In this document: positions 54,554 through 63,140 of the stretch, one piece after another
How positions within the stretch are numbered: position 1 is the stretch's first letter
How the letters are laid out: each line of letters opens with the position of its first letter
Assembly (NCBI GenBank): GCA_000496475.1
Contig: AYMW01000001.1
Coordinates: 595,018 to 659,017 of the forward strand
Direction: 5' to 3'
From: Betaproteobacteria bacterium MOLA814
GTDB taxonomy: Bacteria > Pseudomonadota > Gammaproteobacteria > Burkholderiales > Burkholderiaceae_C
DNA: 64,000 bases
The notes under the pieces: generated by a model
Seen by the model: the letters and a program-made list of their open reading frames with translations, nothing else
What the model was told of the DNA's origin: nothing
The model's database searches: none
Made by a program: the position numbers and the translations under genes

Positions 54554-55542
54554 GCGTGCGCCCACATCACTGCAAAACGGCCCTGCTCTGGTGTGTCTGC
54601 ATCAGTCCACACCGTCGGCACACTGAAACCAGCCTGTTGCAACAAGGCACTGAACCCTGCCACGGTCCATTTGTACGAGCTCTCGGTATGCACGCACTCG
54701 CCTTGCGCAAAGTGACGTTCTCCACCTGACCATTGCACACGCACCGCTCGACGGGCTTGCACATGCATGTCCACGCGAGACAATTCGCTGTTAAAACGCG
54801 CCAAGTGGACCCAGTCAGGCAGCAGAAAGTCGCTGCCACACAAGCGGTTAACGTGTACCAACAGATTGCGGTTGAACGCAGCAGTCACGCCCAGCGCATC
54901 GTCGTAGGCTGCCTCCAACTCAGCAGCGTCTTTAAGCAAATCGACACCAATGAGCAAACCACTGCCCGACGATTGGGCACAGACGGCATGCACCTGACGC
55001 AGGAAAGCAAGTGCTTGGTCTGGCGTGAAATTACCGATGCTAGAGCCCGGATAGAAAAATACCTTAGGCCCGTCAGCTGGGGCTCCAACTTCAGCGGGCA
55101 GCGCCAGTGTGTGTGAAAAGTCTTGGCCCACTCCCAACATATCCAACGTCGGGTAACGGCGCTGCAACTGGTCCAATGCCTCGCGCAGGTAATCAACCGA
55201 TATGTCCACCGCCACGTAACGGCGAGGCAACAAGCTATCAAACAACCTCGCAGCCTTGGCGCAATTGCCCGCACCTAAATCGATCAACGTGGCGTGGGAT
55301 GGCACGCTGCGAGCAATGGCGTGTCCATGCACCCGCACTATGTCTGCCTCGGTGCGTGTCGGGTAGTACTCTGGCAATTCGGTGATGGCATCAAACAGAC
55401 GAGAACCCAACGCGTCATACAAAAACTTGGGGGCAATCCAAGCTGCCCCAGCCTGCCCGTTGTGGGTCAGACCGCGCAACAACTCTTGGCGAACGCACGC
55501 CGCTTGCGGCTGGTACAACTGGACGAACAAAGGGGTTTTCAT
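54550..55542 (-). CDS. egtD: L-histidine N-alpha-methyltransferase EgtD
   Basis: EgtD trimethylates histidine with S-adenosylmethionine to hercynine, the shared precursor of ergothioneine and selenoneine. The 330-residue protein has the SAM motif LIDLGAGNCAKA, the substrate-site block ITELPEYYPTRTE, and FFYPGSSIGNF further on. ATG at 55542 is chosen; an ATG at 55572 is in frame and possible. Its transcript runs opposite to senA and ends by overlapping it. No egtA, egtC or egtE is nearby, which fits a SenA/OvoA-like route not using gamma-glutamylcysteine. Confidence 0.94.
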   Translation of the reverse strand: MKTPLFVQLYQPQAACVRQELLRGLTHNGQAGAAWIAPKFLYDALGSRLFDAITELPEYYPTRTEADIVRVHGHAIARSVPSHATLIDLGAGNCAKAARLFDSLLPRRYVAVDISVDYLREALDQLQRRYPTLDMLGVGQDFSHTLALPAEVGAPADGPKVFFYPGSSIGNFTPDQALAFLRQVHAVCAQSSGSGLLIGVDLLKDAAELEAAYDDALGVTAAFNRNLLVHVNRLCGSDFLLPDWVHLARFNSELSRVDMHVQARRAVRVQWSGGERHFAQGECVHTESSYKWTVAGFSALLQQAGFSVPTVWTDADTPEQGRFAVMWAHA

Positions 55543-55630
55543 AGGCAATTTATGTGGGCTAAGGCAAATCATAACGCCTGACCGGATGTGCAGGGGTAAA
55601 CGATCTGCGTTGTAATGTGAGGTTGTTTGT

Positions 55631-56545
55631 ATGTCCTATTACATCTTTAACCAAAGCTACCCCCCTATGTCTCTTCTGTCCAATGTGCCTTCACTGAAGT
55701 CAATCCTCGCCGGCACAGCGCTGTGCGTGCTTGGCTTCATGACGTCGTCTTTACATGCCCAGCAGGTTTTTAAAATAACGGCCATTCCCGACGAGTCCCC
55801 CACTGAACTGGCACGCAAAGCGGCGCCCCTGATCAGTTACCTTGAGCAAAAGCTCGGCATGGCCGTTGAATTCACGCCTGTATCTGACTATGCAGCCTCG
55901 GTTGAAGCCTTGGCGAACAAGCAGGTTGATTTGGCCTGGTTTGGCGGTTTTACATTTGTGCAAGCCTCGGTTCGATCTGGCGGCAAAGCCGTACCTTTGG
56001 TGCAGCGTGCAGAAGATGAGCAATTTCGCTCGGTCTTCATCACGTCCAACCCAGCCATCAACACGCTGGTTGATATCAAGGGACGCACACTGAGCTTCGG
56101 TTCGCCGTCCAGCACATCCGGACATTTGATGCCGCGCAGCGCGTTGCTGGATGTCAACATCAACCCAGATAAAGACCTCAAACGCGTTGCCTATTCAGGC
56201 GCGCATGACGCCACTATCGCAGCTGTTGCTGCAGGCAAAGTTGACGCGGGTGCGCTCAACATATCGGTGTGGGAAAAGTTTGTAGCTGAAAAGAAAGTTG
56301 ACACATCGAAGGTTCGCGTGATTTTCACAACGCCGCCCTACTTCGATTACAACTGGACGGTTCATGCCGATATGCCTATCGCCCTGCAACAAAAATTGAC
56401 GCAAGCATTCTTGGATCTCAGCTCGGACAACGCTCAAGGCAAGGAAGTACTTGCACTGCAACGCGCAACGCGATTTGTGCCGACCACGGCGGCCAACTAC
56501 AAGGGCATAGAAGCAGCTGCACGCAGCGCAGGCCTGTTGAAGTGA
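55631..56545 (+). CDS. PhnD-family ABC substrate-binding protein, probable selenium oxyanion binder
   Basis: A 304-residue periplasmic protein with a signal peptide (cleavage after SLHAQ, near residue 44) and the PhnD/phosphonate-type periplasmic fold. Family signs are the TAIPDESPTELARK start of the mature part, VDLAWFGGFTFVQAS, the FGSPSSTSGHLMPRSALL loop and GKVDAGALN. This architecture is shared by phosphonate, phosphite and a group annotated as putative selenate binders found beside selD. The last is favoured because the gene lies next to egtD, senA and selD, and no phosphonate-lyase genes are near. ATG 55631 has a TGAGG site; an ATG at 55667 is the alternative. Confidence 0.85.
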   Translation: MSYYIFNQSYPPMSLLSNVPSLKSILAGTALCVLGFMTSSLHAQQVFKITAIPDESPTELARKAAPLISYLEQKLGMAVEFTPVSDYAASVEALANKQVDLAWFGGFTFVQASVRSGGKAVPLVQRAEDEQFRSVFITSNPAINTLVDIKGRTLSFGSPSSTSGHLMPRSALLDVNINPDKDLKRVAYSGAHDATIAAVAAGKVDAGALNISVWEKFVAEKKVDTSKVRVIFTTPPYFDYNWTVHADMPIALQQKLTQAFLDLSSDNAQGKEVLALQRATRFVPTTAANYKGIEAAARSAGLLK

Positions 56546-56612
56546 ATTGTTCAGACTTGGGTTGTGTGACAGCAGTTGCACAGGGTGTGTGCGCTGCCCA
56601 CCCATGTGACGC

Positions 56613-57449
56613 ATGAAAGTCGTTCTACAAGCCTGTCACGCCAACCACCCAGCGGCCCAACCTGGTACCCCGTCAGCGCTGCGCGACATCAACGTGGCAG
56701 TTGGCAGCGGCGAGCACGTGGCCATTATTGGACCGTCAGGTGCAGGCAAAACAACCCTGCTGCAGGTGATGGCCTGCGCACTCCAACCCTCTGCTGGCAC
56801 GGTACAGCTGGACGGTATACGGCCATGGGAGTTGGGCAGCCGTACGCTGCAAGGTGTGCGCAGGCGCTTGTTCTTGGCGCCTCAAGTGCCACCACTGCCA
56901 CCACGTCAACGGGTCGTTACGGCCGTGTTGGCAGGACTGCTGCCCGACATGGGTCTGTGGCACAGTCTCAAAAGTCTGGTGTATCCAAACCACATAGGCG
57001 TGGCAGATGCAGCTCTCGCCCAATTTGACCTTGACGACAAGCTGTTTGAACGTGTGGACCGGCTGTCAGGTGGTGAACGCCAGCGTGTGGGTTTGGCCAG
57101 GCTGGTTGCATCGAGCGCTGCGCTGTTGCTGGTTGACGAGCCGCTGTCGGCATTGGACCCTGAACGGGCACGTCAAGCACTGCTCTCGCTGAGGCACACT
57201 GCGCAGAATCGCGGCGCAACACTCGTCGCCACGCTGCACCACGTCGACATGGCGCTTGCTCACTTCGCCCGAATTGTGGGCCTGCGCGACGGCGAGTTGG
57301 TGTTTGACCTGCCCGCCAGCCAAGTGACACCCGCGCTCTTGCAGGGCCTGTATGCCAGCCGTTTAGACGAGTTGGCCGGCTTGGCGCCTGCCATAGACTT
57401 CGCCTCGCCCGCCCACGCCCACGCCCACGCCACAATGCCTTGCCGGTAA
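56613..57449 (+). CDS. PhnC-like ABC transporter ATP-binding protein
   Basis: A 278-residue ATPase with Walker A GPSGAGKTTL, signature LSGGERQRVGLARL and Walker B LLLVDEPLSALDPE. The Q-loop APQVPPLPPRQRVVTAVLAG is of the phosphonate (PhnC) type. It energises the permeases that follow. The last residues (SPAHAHAHATMPCR) come from a tandem hexamer repeat. Its stop codon is followed within 2 bases by the first permease start, so the genes are in one operon. Confidence 0.92.
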   Translation: MKVVLQACHANHPAAQPGTPSALRDINVAVGSGEHVAIIGPSGAGKTTLLQVMACALQPSAGTVQLDGIRPWELGSRTLQGVRRRLFLAPQVPPLPPRQRVVTAVLAGLLPDMGLWHSLKSLVYPNHIGVADAALAQFDLDDKLFERVDRLSGGERQRVGLARLVASSAALLLVDEPLSALDPERARQALLSLRHTAQNRGATLVATLHHVDMALAHFARIVGLRDGELVFDLPASQVTPALLQGLYASRLDELAGLAPAIDFASPAHAHAHATMPCR

Positions 57450-57451
57450 CC

Positions 57452-58288
57452 ATGCGACCTACTGTGCGTCACAACGGGGGCTACACCGATCCTGCTTGGT
57501 GGGGTCGCGTGTGGTGGACCTGTGCGGGTTGTGTTCTGCTGTGGCCCATGCTGTCCTTGACAGAGTTCACACCTTGGGAGATCTTCTCCCCAGAAAGCCT
57601 GCGACCTACAGTGCGCTTTGTGGCGGATTTCTACCCCCCAAAATTAGAAGCAGAATTCCTAATCTTGGTGGCCCATGAAACGTGGCGCACCGTGGCAATG
57701 GCCACTGTAGGCTTGACATTGGCCATGCTGCTGGCGATCCCCTGTGCACTGTTGTCGGTGCGCACACTGTCGCTGTCCGCGCTGTCTGGGTCCATGGCTA
57801 CAGCTCCTGCCATGCTGCGCCAAACCGTCAGGTGGGTGTTGGTCGTATTGCGCAGCGTGCCAGAGCTCATCTGGGCGCTGGTGTTTGTACGGGTGGTGGG
57901 ATTGGGGCCCACCGCCGGCGTATTGGCCATTGCCCTGACGTATGCCGGTATGCTGGGGAAAGTGTACGCAGACATCCTAGAGTCAAGTGACACACACCCC
58001 ACCCACACCTTGCTGCGCAACGGCTCTGGCCGACTGCAAGCCCTCGCCTATGCGCTGTTGCCCCAAAGCGCCGGCGAGCTGACCAGCTACACCGTATACC
58101 GATGGGAGTGCGCCATACGGTCCTCGGTGGTGTTGGGCTTCGTTGGAGCGGGCGGCCTAGGCCAACTGATGGACGCGTCTATGAAGATGTTCAACGGAGC
58201 AGAAGTCGCCACCATTTTGTTGGTATTTATGGCCCTGGTCATGCTGTCAGACCGGGTCAGCGCGTGGCTGCGCGATGGGTTAACGTGA
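57452..58288 (+). CDS. PhnE-like ABC transporter permease 1
   Basis: A 278-residue inner-membrane protein with about six hydrophobic segments and the PhnE-type coupling segment (the LRSVPELIWALVFVRVVGLGPTAGVLAIAL region, here in shortened form SVPELIWALVFV, and GAGGLGQLMD). It pairs with the second permease, either as a heterodimer or as two homodimers. The ATG at 57452 is used; a TTG at 57440 in frame would overlap phnC. Its stop overlaps the next start by four bases (GTGA). Confidence 0.9.
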   Translation: MRPTVRHNGGYTDPAWWGRVWWTCAGCVLLWPMLSLTEFTPWEIFSPESLRPTVRFVADFYPPKLEAEFLILVAHETWRTVAMATVGLTLAMLLAIPCALLSVRTLSLSALSGSMATAPAMLRQTVRWVLVVLRSVPELIWALVFVRVVGLGPTAGVLAIALTYAGMLGKVYADILESSDTHPTHTLLRNGSGRLQALAYALLPQSAGELTSYTVYRWECAIRSSVVLGFVGAGGLGQLMDASMKMFNGAEVATILLVFMALVMLSDRVSAWLRDGLT

Positions 58289-59088
58289 CACAGCGCGGGC
58301 AACAACCTCCGGCAAACATGGGCTGGCGCGGCTATGGGCTTGCGGTTGGGCTGCTGGCCTTGGTCGTCGCCAGCTTTTGGTCACTCGATTTGCAGTGGGG
58401 CCAGTTTTTATCGATAGATGCGCTGCGAGCAATGGGCGCGTTCGTGGGAGAGCTGTTGGTCCCCGAGACGGACCCCAGTTTTTTACTCAAGGTGGGTTGG
58501 GCAACGTTGGAAACACTGGCCATGTCGGCCCTAGGCACTGTATTGGCAGTGCTGGGTGGGCTGGCACTTGCGCTACCTGCGGCTAAAACCCATCAAAATG
58601 ACCCCGCCTACTGGCGCAGGCCGGCGCAGTTGGTGCTCAACGCCTTGCGCAGTGTCCCTGAATTGGTGTGGGCCTCGCTGCTGTTGATTGCGGCTGGTCT
58701 TGGGCCATTGGCAGGCACCTTGGCACTGGCCTTACACACCACCGGTGTGCTAGGCCGCCTGTTTGCCGAAAGCTTGGAGAATGCACCGGGCGACGCAGCC
58801 GCCGCGCTTCGCTTGCGAGGGATCAGCAGCGTGCTGGTGTTTTGCTACGCGACGCTCCCGCAAGTGTTGCCGCAACTGATCAGCTACACCTTGTACCGAT
58901 GGGAAAACAACATCCGTGCGGCCACCGTGCTGGGTGTCGTGGGCGCCGGGGGCTTGGGCCAAATGCTGTCGTTCCACTTGAGCTTGTTCCACATGCCAGA
59001 AACCAGCACCGTGCTGGTGGCCATGGTGCTGCTCGTGGTCATGGTCGATGGCCTCAGTTACGCCAGCCGCCGGGCATTGACAACCTAA
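58285..59088 (+). CDS. PhnE-like ABC transporter permease 2
   Basis: A 267-residue permease similar in size and domain form to permease 1, with SVPELVWASLLLIAAGLGPLAG and GAGGLGQMLSFH signature segments and about six membrane helices. The GTG at 58285 overlaps the stop of permease 1; a longer in-frame reading back to 58102 would lie inside permease 1 and is rejected. An ATG at 58318 is the other option. Two permease genes in tandem are usual for this PhnE group. Confidence 0.9.
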   Translation: MTQRGQQPPANMGWRGYGLAVGLLALVVASFWSLDLQWGQFLSIDALRAMGAFVGELLVPETDPSFLLKVGWATLETLAMSALGTVLAVLGGLALALPAAKTHQNDPAYWRRPAQLVLNALRSVPELVWASLLLIAAGLGPLAGTLALALHTTGVLGRLFAESLENAPGDAAAALRLRGISSVLVFCYATLPQVLPQLISYTLYRWENNIRAATVLGVVGAGGLGQMLSFHLSLFHMPETSTVLVAMVLLVVMVDGLSYASRRALTT

Positions 59089-59267
59089 TGACAACAGGCG
59101 GCTCGAACTGCACGATGGCGTCTTGACCACATCAACGAACAAACGAATCAATCAGTGAGCTGTTGACGCATAGAGGCTTAGCGGCTTGTACCACGTTGCA
59201 ACAACCAACCATGCTTACAAACACGTCACGTAAGAGGTGTGGATTGTTGCGGCACACAGGCCGTCGG

Positions 59268-61463
59268 TTACAAGGCCACCTTGGCCCGCGCCGCGTGCAA
59301 TTTTTTGAAACTGTCGATGTGGCGCTGGTGTCTGTCTAGGCCATCTAAATGCATGCCCGTTGGTGTTAAACCAAAAAACCGCACAGTGCCATCCACTGAA
59401 CCCATCACCGCATCCATCTGCGGGTTTCCAAACATGCGGCGAAAATTAACCATGTAGTCGGCCAGTTCTAGCTCGTCATCCAGCAGTACCTCCAGCACCA
59501 CATTCAAAGCTTGGTAAAACAGCTTTCTCGCCACCGTGTTGTCGTTGTACTGCAAAAAAGCCCCCACCAACTCATGTGTGGCCTCAGTGTGCTGCAACGC
59601 AAGGTGAATCAACAGCTTCAACTCCAAAACTGTCAACTGCCCCCAGACTGTATTGTCATCAAACTCAATACCAATCAACGTGGCGATGTCGCTGTGATCA
59701 TCCAGCTCATTGTTGTGCAAACGCTCAAGCAGTGCCTCTAGCTGCACGTTGTCAAGCTGGTGCACATTCAAAATATCGGCGCGAAACAACAGGGCTTTGT
59801 TGGTGTTGTCCCAAATTAAATCCTCTACCGGGTAAATTTCTGAATAACTGGGCACTAGGATTCGGCAAGCCGTGGCGCCCAGTTGGTCGTACACCGCCGT
59901 GTACACCTCCTTGCCCATGTCTTTAAGAATGCCCAACAAGGTCGCCGCCTCCTCGGTGTTGGCGTTTTCGCCATGCCCAGAAAAGTCCCACTGGACGAAT
60001 TCAAAGTCTGCCTTGGCACTGAAAAAACGCCACGACACCACACCACTTGAATCAATGAAATGCTCCACAAAGTTGTTGGGCTCTGTGACTGCGTTGCTGA
60101 TAAAAGTGGGCTGAGGCAAATCATTCAAGCCTTCAAAACTGCGCCCCTGCAGCAATTCCGTCAGGCTGCGCTCTAGCGCCACTTCCAAGCGTGGATGCGC
60201 ACCAAACGATGCAAATACACCGCCTGTGTGCGGGTTCATCAACGTGACACACATCACTGGGTACTCACCACCGAGGGAGGCGTCTTTCACCAACACCGGA
60301 AAGCCCTGCTTTTCCAGACCCTGAATACCAGCCAAAATACTGGGGTACTGTGCCAGCACCTCGTGCGGCACATCAGGCAAAGCAATTTCACCCTCTAGGA
60401 TGTCGCGTTTAACCGCACGCTCAAAAATCTCAGACAGACATTGCACCTGTGCCTCTGCCAACGTATTGCCAGCACTCATGCCGTTGCTGGCGAAAAGATT
60501 CTCAATCAAGTTAGACGGAAAATACACAACTGCGCCATCCGACTGCCGCACAAAGGGCAACGAACAAATACCACGCTGAACATTGCCAGAGTTGGTGTCA
60601 ATCAGGTGCGCGCCACGCAACTCACCATCGGGGTTGTAAATACCAACACAGTAGTCGTCTAAGATGCCAGGCGGCAGCGCATTGTCTGCACCGGGTTGAA
60701 ACCAACGCTCGTTGGGGTAATGTACAAAGGCGGCATTGGCCATGTCCTCACCCCAGAACGAGCCCGCATAGAAATGGTTGCAACTCAGCCGCTCTATGTA
60801 CTCCCCCAGGGCCGAGGCCAAAGCGCCTTCCTTGGTGGCACCCTTGCCATTGGTAAAACACATAGGTGAGTGCGCATCACGGATATGGAGCGACCACACA
60901 TTGGGAATAATGTTGCGCCACGACGCAATTTCAATCTTGATGCCCAGCCCCGCCAACAACCCAGACATGTTGGCGATGGTTTGCTCCAACGGCAAGTCCT
61001 TGCCCACAATATAGGTGGTGACATCAGACACAGCACGGCCTGCCAGCAATGCCTGCGCGTCGGCGTCCAAACTCTCAACGTCTTCAACAACAAATTCGGG
61101 ACCAGCTTGCACCACTTTTTTAACAGTACAACGGTCTATAGATCGCACAATACCTTGACGGTCTTTGGGCGAGATGTCTTCAGGCAACTCAACTTGGATC
61201 TTGAAAATCTGCTGGTAGCGGTTGTCCGGATCAACGATATTGTTCTGTGACAACCGGATGTTTTCGGTGGGAATGTGGCGGCTGTCACAGTACAACTTTA
61301 CAAAATAAGCCGCACACAAGGCCGATGAGGCTAGAAAGTAATCAAATGGACTTGGGGCAGACCCATCGCCTTTGTAGCGAATGGGTTGGTCGGCCACCAC
61401 ACTGAAGTCGTCAAACTTGGCTTCTAAACGAAGTTTGTCGAGAAAGTTGACCTTAATTTCCAT
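59268..61463 (-). CDS. OsmC domain/YcaO domain fusion protein
   Basis: A 731-residue protein with an OsmC-like N-terminal domain (about residues 1-140) and a YcaO domain (about 150-700). The OsmC-type cysteines are in SSALCAAYF and SIDRCTVKKV, the redox pair of that family. The YcaO ATP-binding glutamates appear in EGALASALGEYIERL and EAQVQCLSEIFER. YcaO proteins activate amide backbones with ATP, or in E. coli assist RimO in beta-methylthiolation of ribosomal protein S12. The OsmC-YcaO fusion is a known architecture. Its direct substrate is not known. It is convergent with the PhnE-like genes, 179 bases away. Confidence 0.9.
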   Translation of the reverse strand: MEIKVNFLDKLRLEAKFDDFSVVADQPIRYKGDGSAPSPFDYFLASSALCAAYFVKLYCDSRHIPTENIRLSQNNIVDPDNRYQQIFKIQVELPEDISPKDRQGIVRSIDRCTVKKVVQAGPEFVVEDVESLDADAQALLAGRAVSDVTTYIVGKDLPLEQTIANMSGLLAGLGIKIEIASWRNIIPNVWSLHIRDAHSPMCFTNGKGATKEGALASALGEYIERLSCNHFYAGSFWGEDMANAAFVHYPNERWFQPGADNALPPGILDDYCVGIYNPDGELRGAHLIDTNSGNVQRGICSLPFVRQSDGAVVYFPSNLIENLFASNGMSAGNTLAEAQVQCLSEIFERAVKRDILEGEIALPDVPHEVLAQYPSILAGIQGLEKQGFPVLVKDASLGGEYPVMCVTLMNPHTGGVFASFGAHPRLEVALERSLTELLQGRSFEGLNDLPQPTFISNAVTEPNNFVEHFIDSSGVVSWRFFSAKADFEFVQWDFSGHGENANTEEAATLLGILKDMGKEVYTAVYDQLGATACRILVPSYSEIYPVEDLIWDNTNKALLFRADILNVHQLDNVQLEALLERLHNNELDDHSDIATLIGIEFDDNTVWGQLTVLELKLLIHLALQHTEATHELVGAFLQYNDNTVARKLFYQALNVVLEVLLDDELELADYMVNFRRMFGNPQMDAVMGSVDGTVRFFGLTPTGMHLDGLDRHQRHIDSFKKLHAARAKVAL

Positions 61464-61537
61464 GAGAAAAAATCCAAAGTAATAAGCAAAAAATAGTTGT
61501 CTTACATTATCTATTTTTTAACTTTGCAAAACCGACC

Positions 61538-61569
61538 CCACGCTGCACACAGGCGTCTGTACAGCGTGG
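61538..61569 (-). terminator. Possible terminator hairpin after serA
   Basis: CCACGCTG (61569-61562 read on the minus strand) pairs with CAGCGTGG (61545-61538), with a further inner ACAG/CTGT pairing in the loop. It lies 117 bases downstream of the serA stop. A weak T-run (GGTTTTG) follows, so it is at most a moderate terminator. It is upstream of the OsmC-YcaO gene. Confidence 0.4.
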
Positions 61570-61685
61570 AAAACGTATCTCTAAGCCGCTGCACATACAC
61601 CAGCTGCCGGGCATAACGGATGGCGCACGGCGCTGGGCAATACTGATCAACACCACATCGGTCTAACCATGTGGCCTTTGTAGGT

Positions 61686-62885
61686 TCACAGGTAATCACA
61701 CCGAATCGTAGCGGGAGAGCCCCGCAACTGAGTCATCAAAGCGTCTGTAATGGGGGTGTCAACATCGGTCATTGCGTAACCAATGTCTGCTTGGGTTTGC
61801 AACTGTTGGGCCACGATGTTTAAGCCCTCTGCCGCAAAAGCCGCATTCATCTGGGCAATGACGCCAGGCTCGTTTCTATGGATATGCAGAATTCGGTGAC
61901 GCGCATGTTTGGGTAAATACGCAATCTCTGGAAAATTAACCGCAGACCGTGTCGTCCCGGCACGTAAAAAACGGGCAATTTTATCGGCTACTTCGCGTCC
62001 AATATTTTCTTGTGCTTCCTCCGTGCTACCGCCTATGTGCGGCGTCAAAATAACGTTGTCCAGCCCACGCAGCGGCGAGATGAATTCCTCATGTTGATTG
62101 CCCGGCTCTGTTGGGAATACGTCGATTGCGGCGCCGGCTATTTTTTTCTGTCGCAGCGCCACATCCAAGGCCGCAATCTCAACCACATTGCCTCGCGACG
62201 CATTGATGAGTACAGCGGAGGGTTTCATACACGCCAACCGTTCTTGATTGATGATATTTTCGGTAGCGGCTTCACCAGGTACATGCAGGGTCACCACATC
62301 AGCGTGTCGCAACAAAGCATCGAGCGTCGACATGGACTGTGCGTTCCCAAGCGGTAGTTTATTGTCGACATCAAAATAGCACACGCGCATGCCGACACTC
62401 TCAGCCAAAATGCCCACCTGTGCCCCGATGTTGCCGTAACCGATGATGCCAACAACCTTGTTGCGCACCTCGTAGGCACCTTGGGCGTCTTTGTCCCATT
62501 GCCCGCGGTGGGCCATGGCGTTTTTTTCTGGAATACGCCTTAACAACAGGATGGCCTGCGCAATCACCAACTCAGCGACTGAGCGTGTATTCGAAAACGG
62601 CGCGTTGAATACAGGAATGCCGCGCATGCAAGCAGCGTGCAAGTCGACTTGATTGGTACCGATACAAAAACAAGCAATGGTCCGCAAATTCGGCAGCGCA
62701 TCCAGCACTGTGGCGGACATGTGTGTGCGGGATCTGATGCCAACGGCGCTTGCATGTTGCAGGGCGTCAATCAAGTCCGCATCTGACAGGGCACTGCCAA
62801 TTTCTCTGACATCCGTAAAACCCTGCTCTGTTAGCAACGCAGCGGCATTGCCGTGGATTTTCTCCAGCAAGACTATTTGATTCAT
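61686..62885 (-). CDS. serA: D-3-phosphoglycerate dehydrogenase
   Basis: SerA oxidises 3-phosphoglycerate to 3-phosphohydroxypyruvate, the first step of serine synthesis. The 399-residue product has the substrate and NAD-binding domains (CFCIGTNQVDL, APFSNTRSVAELVI, GIIGYGNIGAQVG, INASRGNVVEI and PHIGGSTEEAQENI) and a C-terminal ACT domain (about residues 325-399, typical of feedback by serine). The E. coli-type architecture is complete. The start is uncertain: ATG at 62885 has a weak AAAAG site, while ATGs at 62897 and 62909 are in frame. Confidence 0.94.
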   Translation of the reverse strand: MNQIVLLEKIHGNAAALLTEQGFTDVREIGSALSDADLIDALQHASAVGIRSRTHMSATVLDALPNLRTIACFCIGTNQVDLHAACMRGIPVFNAPFSNTRSVAELVIAQAILLLRRIPEKNAMAHRGQWDKDAQGAYEVRNKVVGIIGYGNIGAQVGILAESVGMRVCYFDVDNKLPLGNAQSMSTLDALLRHADVVTLHVPGEAATENIINQERLACMKPSAVLINASRGNVVEIAALDVALRQKKIAGAAIDVFPTEPGNQHEEFISPLRGLDNVILTPHIGGSTEEAQENIGREVADKIARFLRAGTTRSAVNFPEIAYLPKHARHRILHIHRNEPGVIAQMNAAFAAEGLNIVAQQLQTQADIGYAMTDVDTPITDALMTQLRGSPATIRCDYL

Positions 62886-63140
62886 ATTACTTTTCATTAG
62901 ATTAAACATTACATGTGTGTTGGGTGGCTTCGCAATGACGCATTGCTTGCTGGCTCTGTCCAGAAGAACCGCAAAGCGCCATCCACGCGCCGTCTCACAC
63001 TAACAACCGCACAGACAGCTCGCATACCTGCCACCTTGTTGGGACAGCTTCCAACACATGCCTCACCGATGGAACGCTTGACACGGTTCAGCGAGTGCGT
63101 CAACTTGTCTGCCCCCTTTGGATGAGCGCGGCTCAAGTGC

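Noticed and set aside
58102-58284. Upstream extension of the second PhnE-like permease
   Set aside because: It lies inside permease 1; GTG at 58285 overlapping that stop codon is preferred.
55631-59088. Phosphonate uptake and use operon
   Set aside because: The family fits, but no phosphonate-degrading gene is near and the neighbours are selenium genes; kept only as an alternative.
61511-61699. Small minus-strand open frame
   Set aside because: It overlaps the hairpin after serA and has no protein-like character.
62910-63140. Possible selenocysteine tRNA or small gene between serA and moaA
   Set aside because: I could not fold a tRNA-like cloverleaf or find the conserved T-arm sequence, and the open frames there have no recognisable features.
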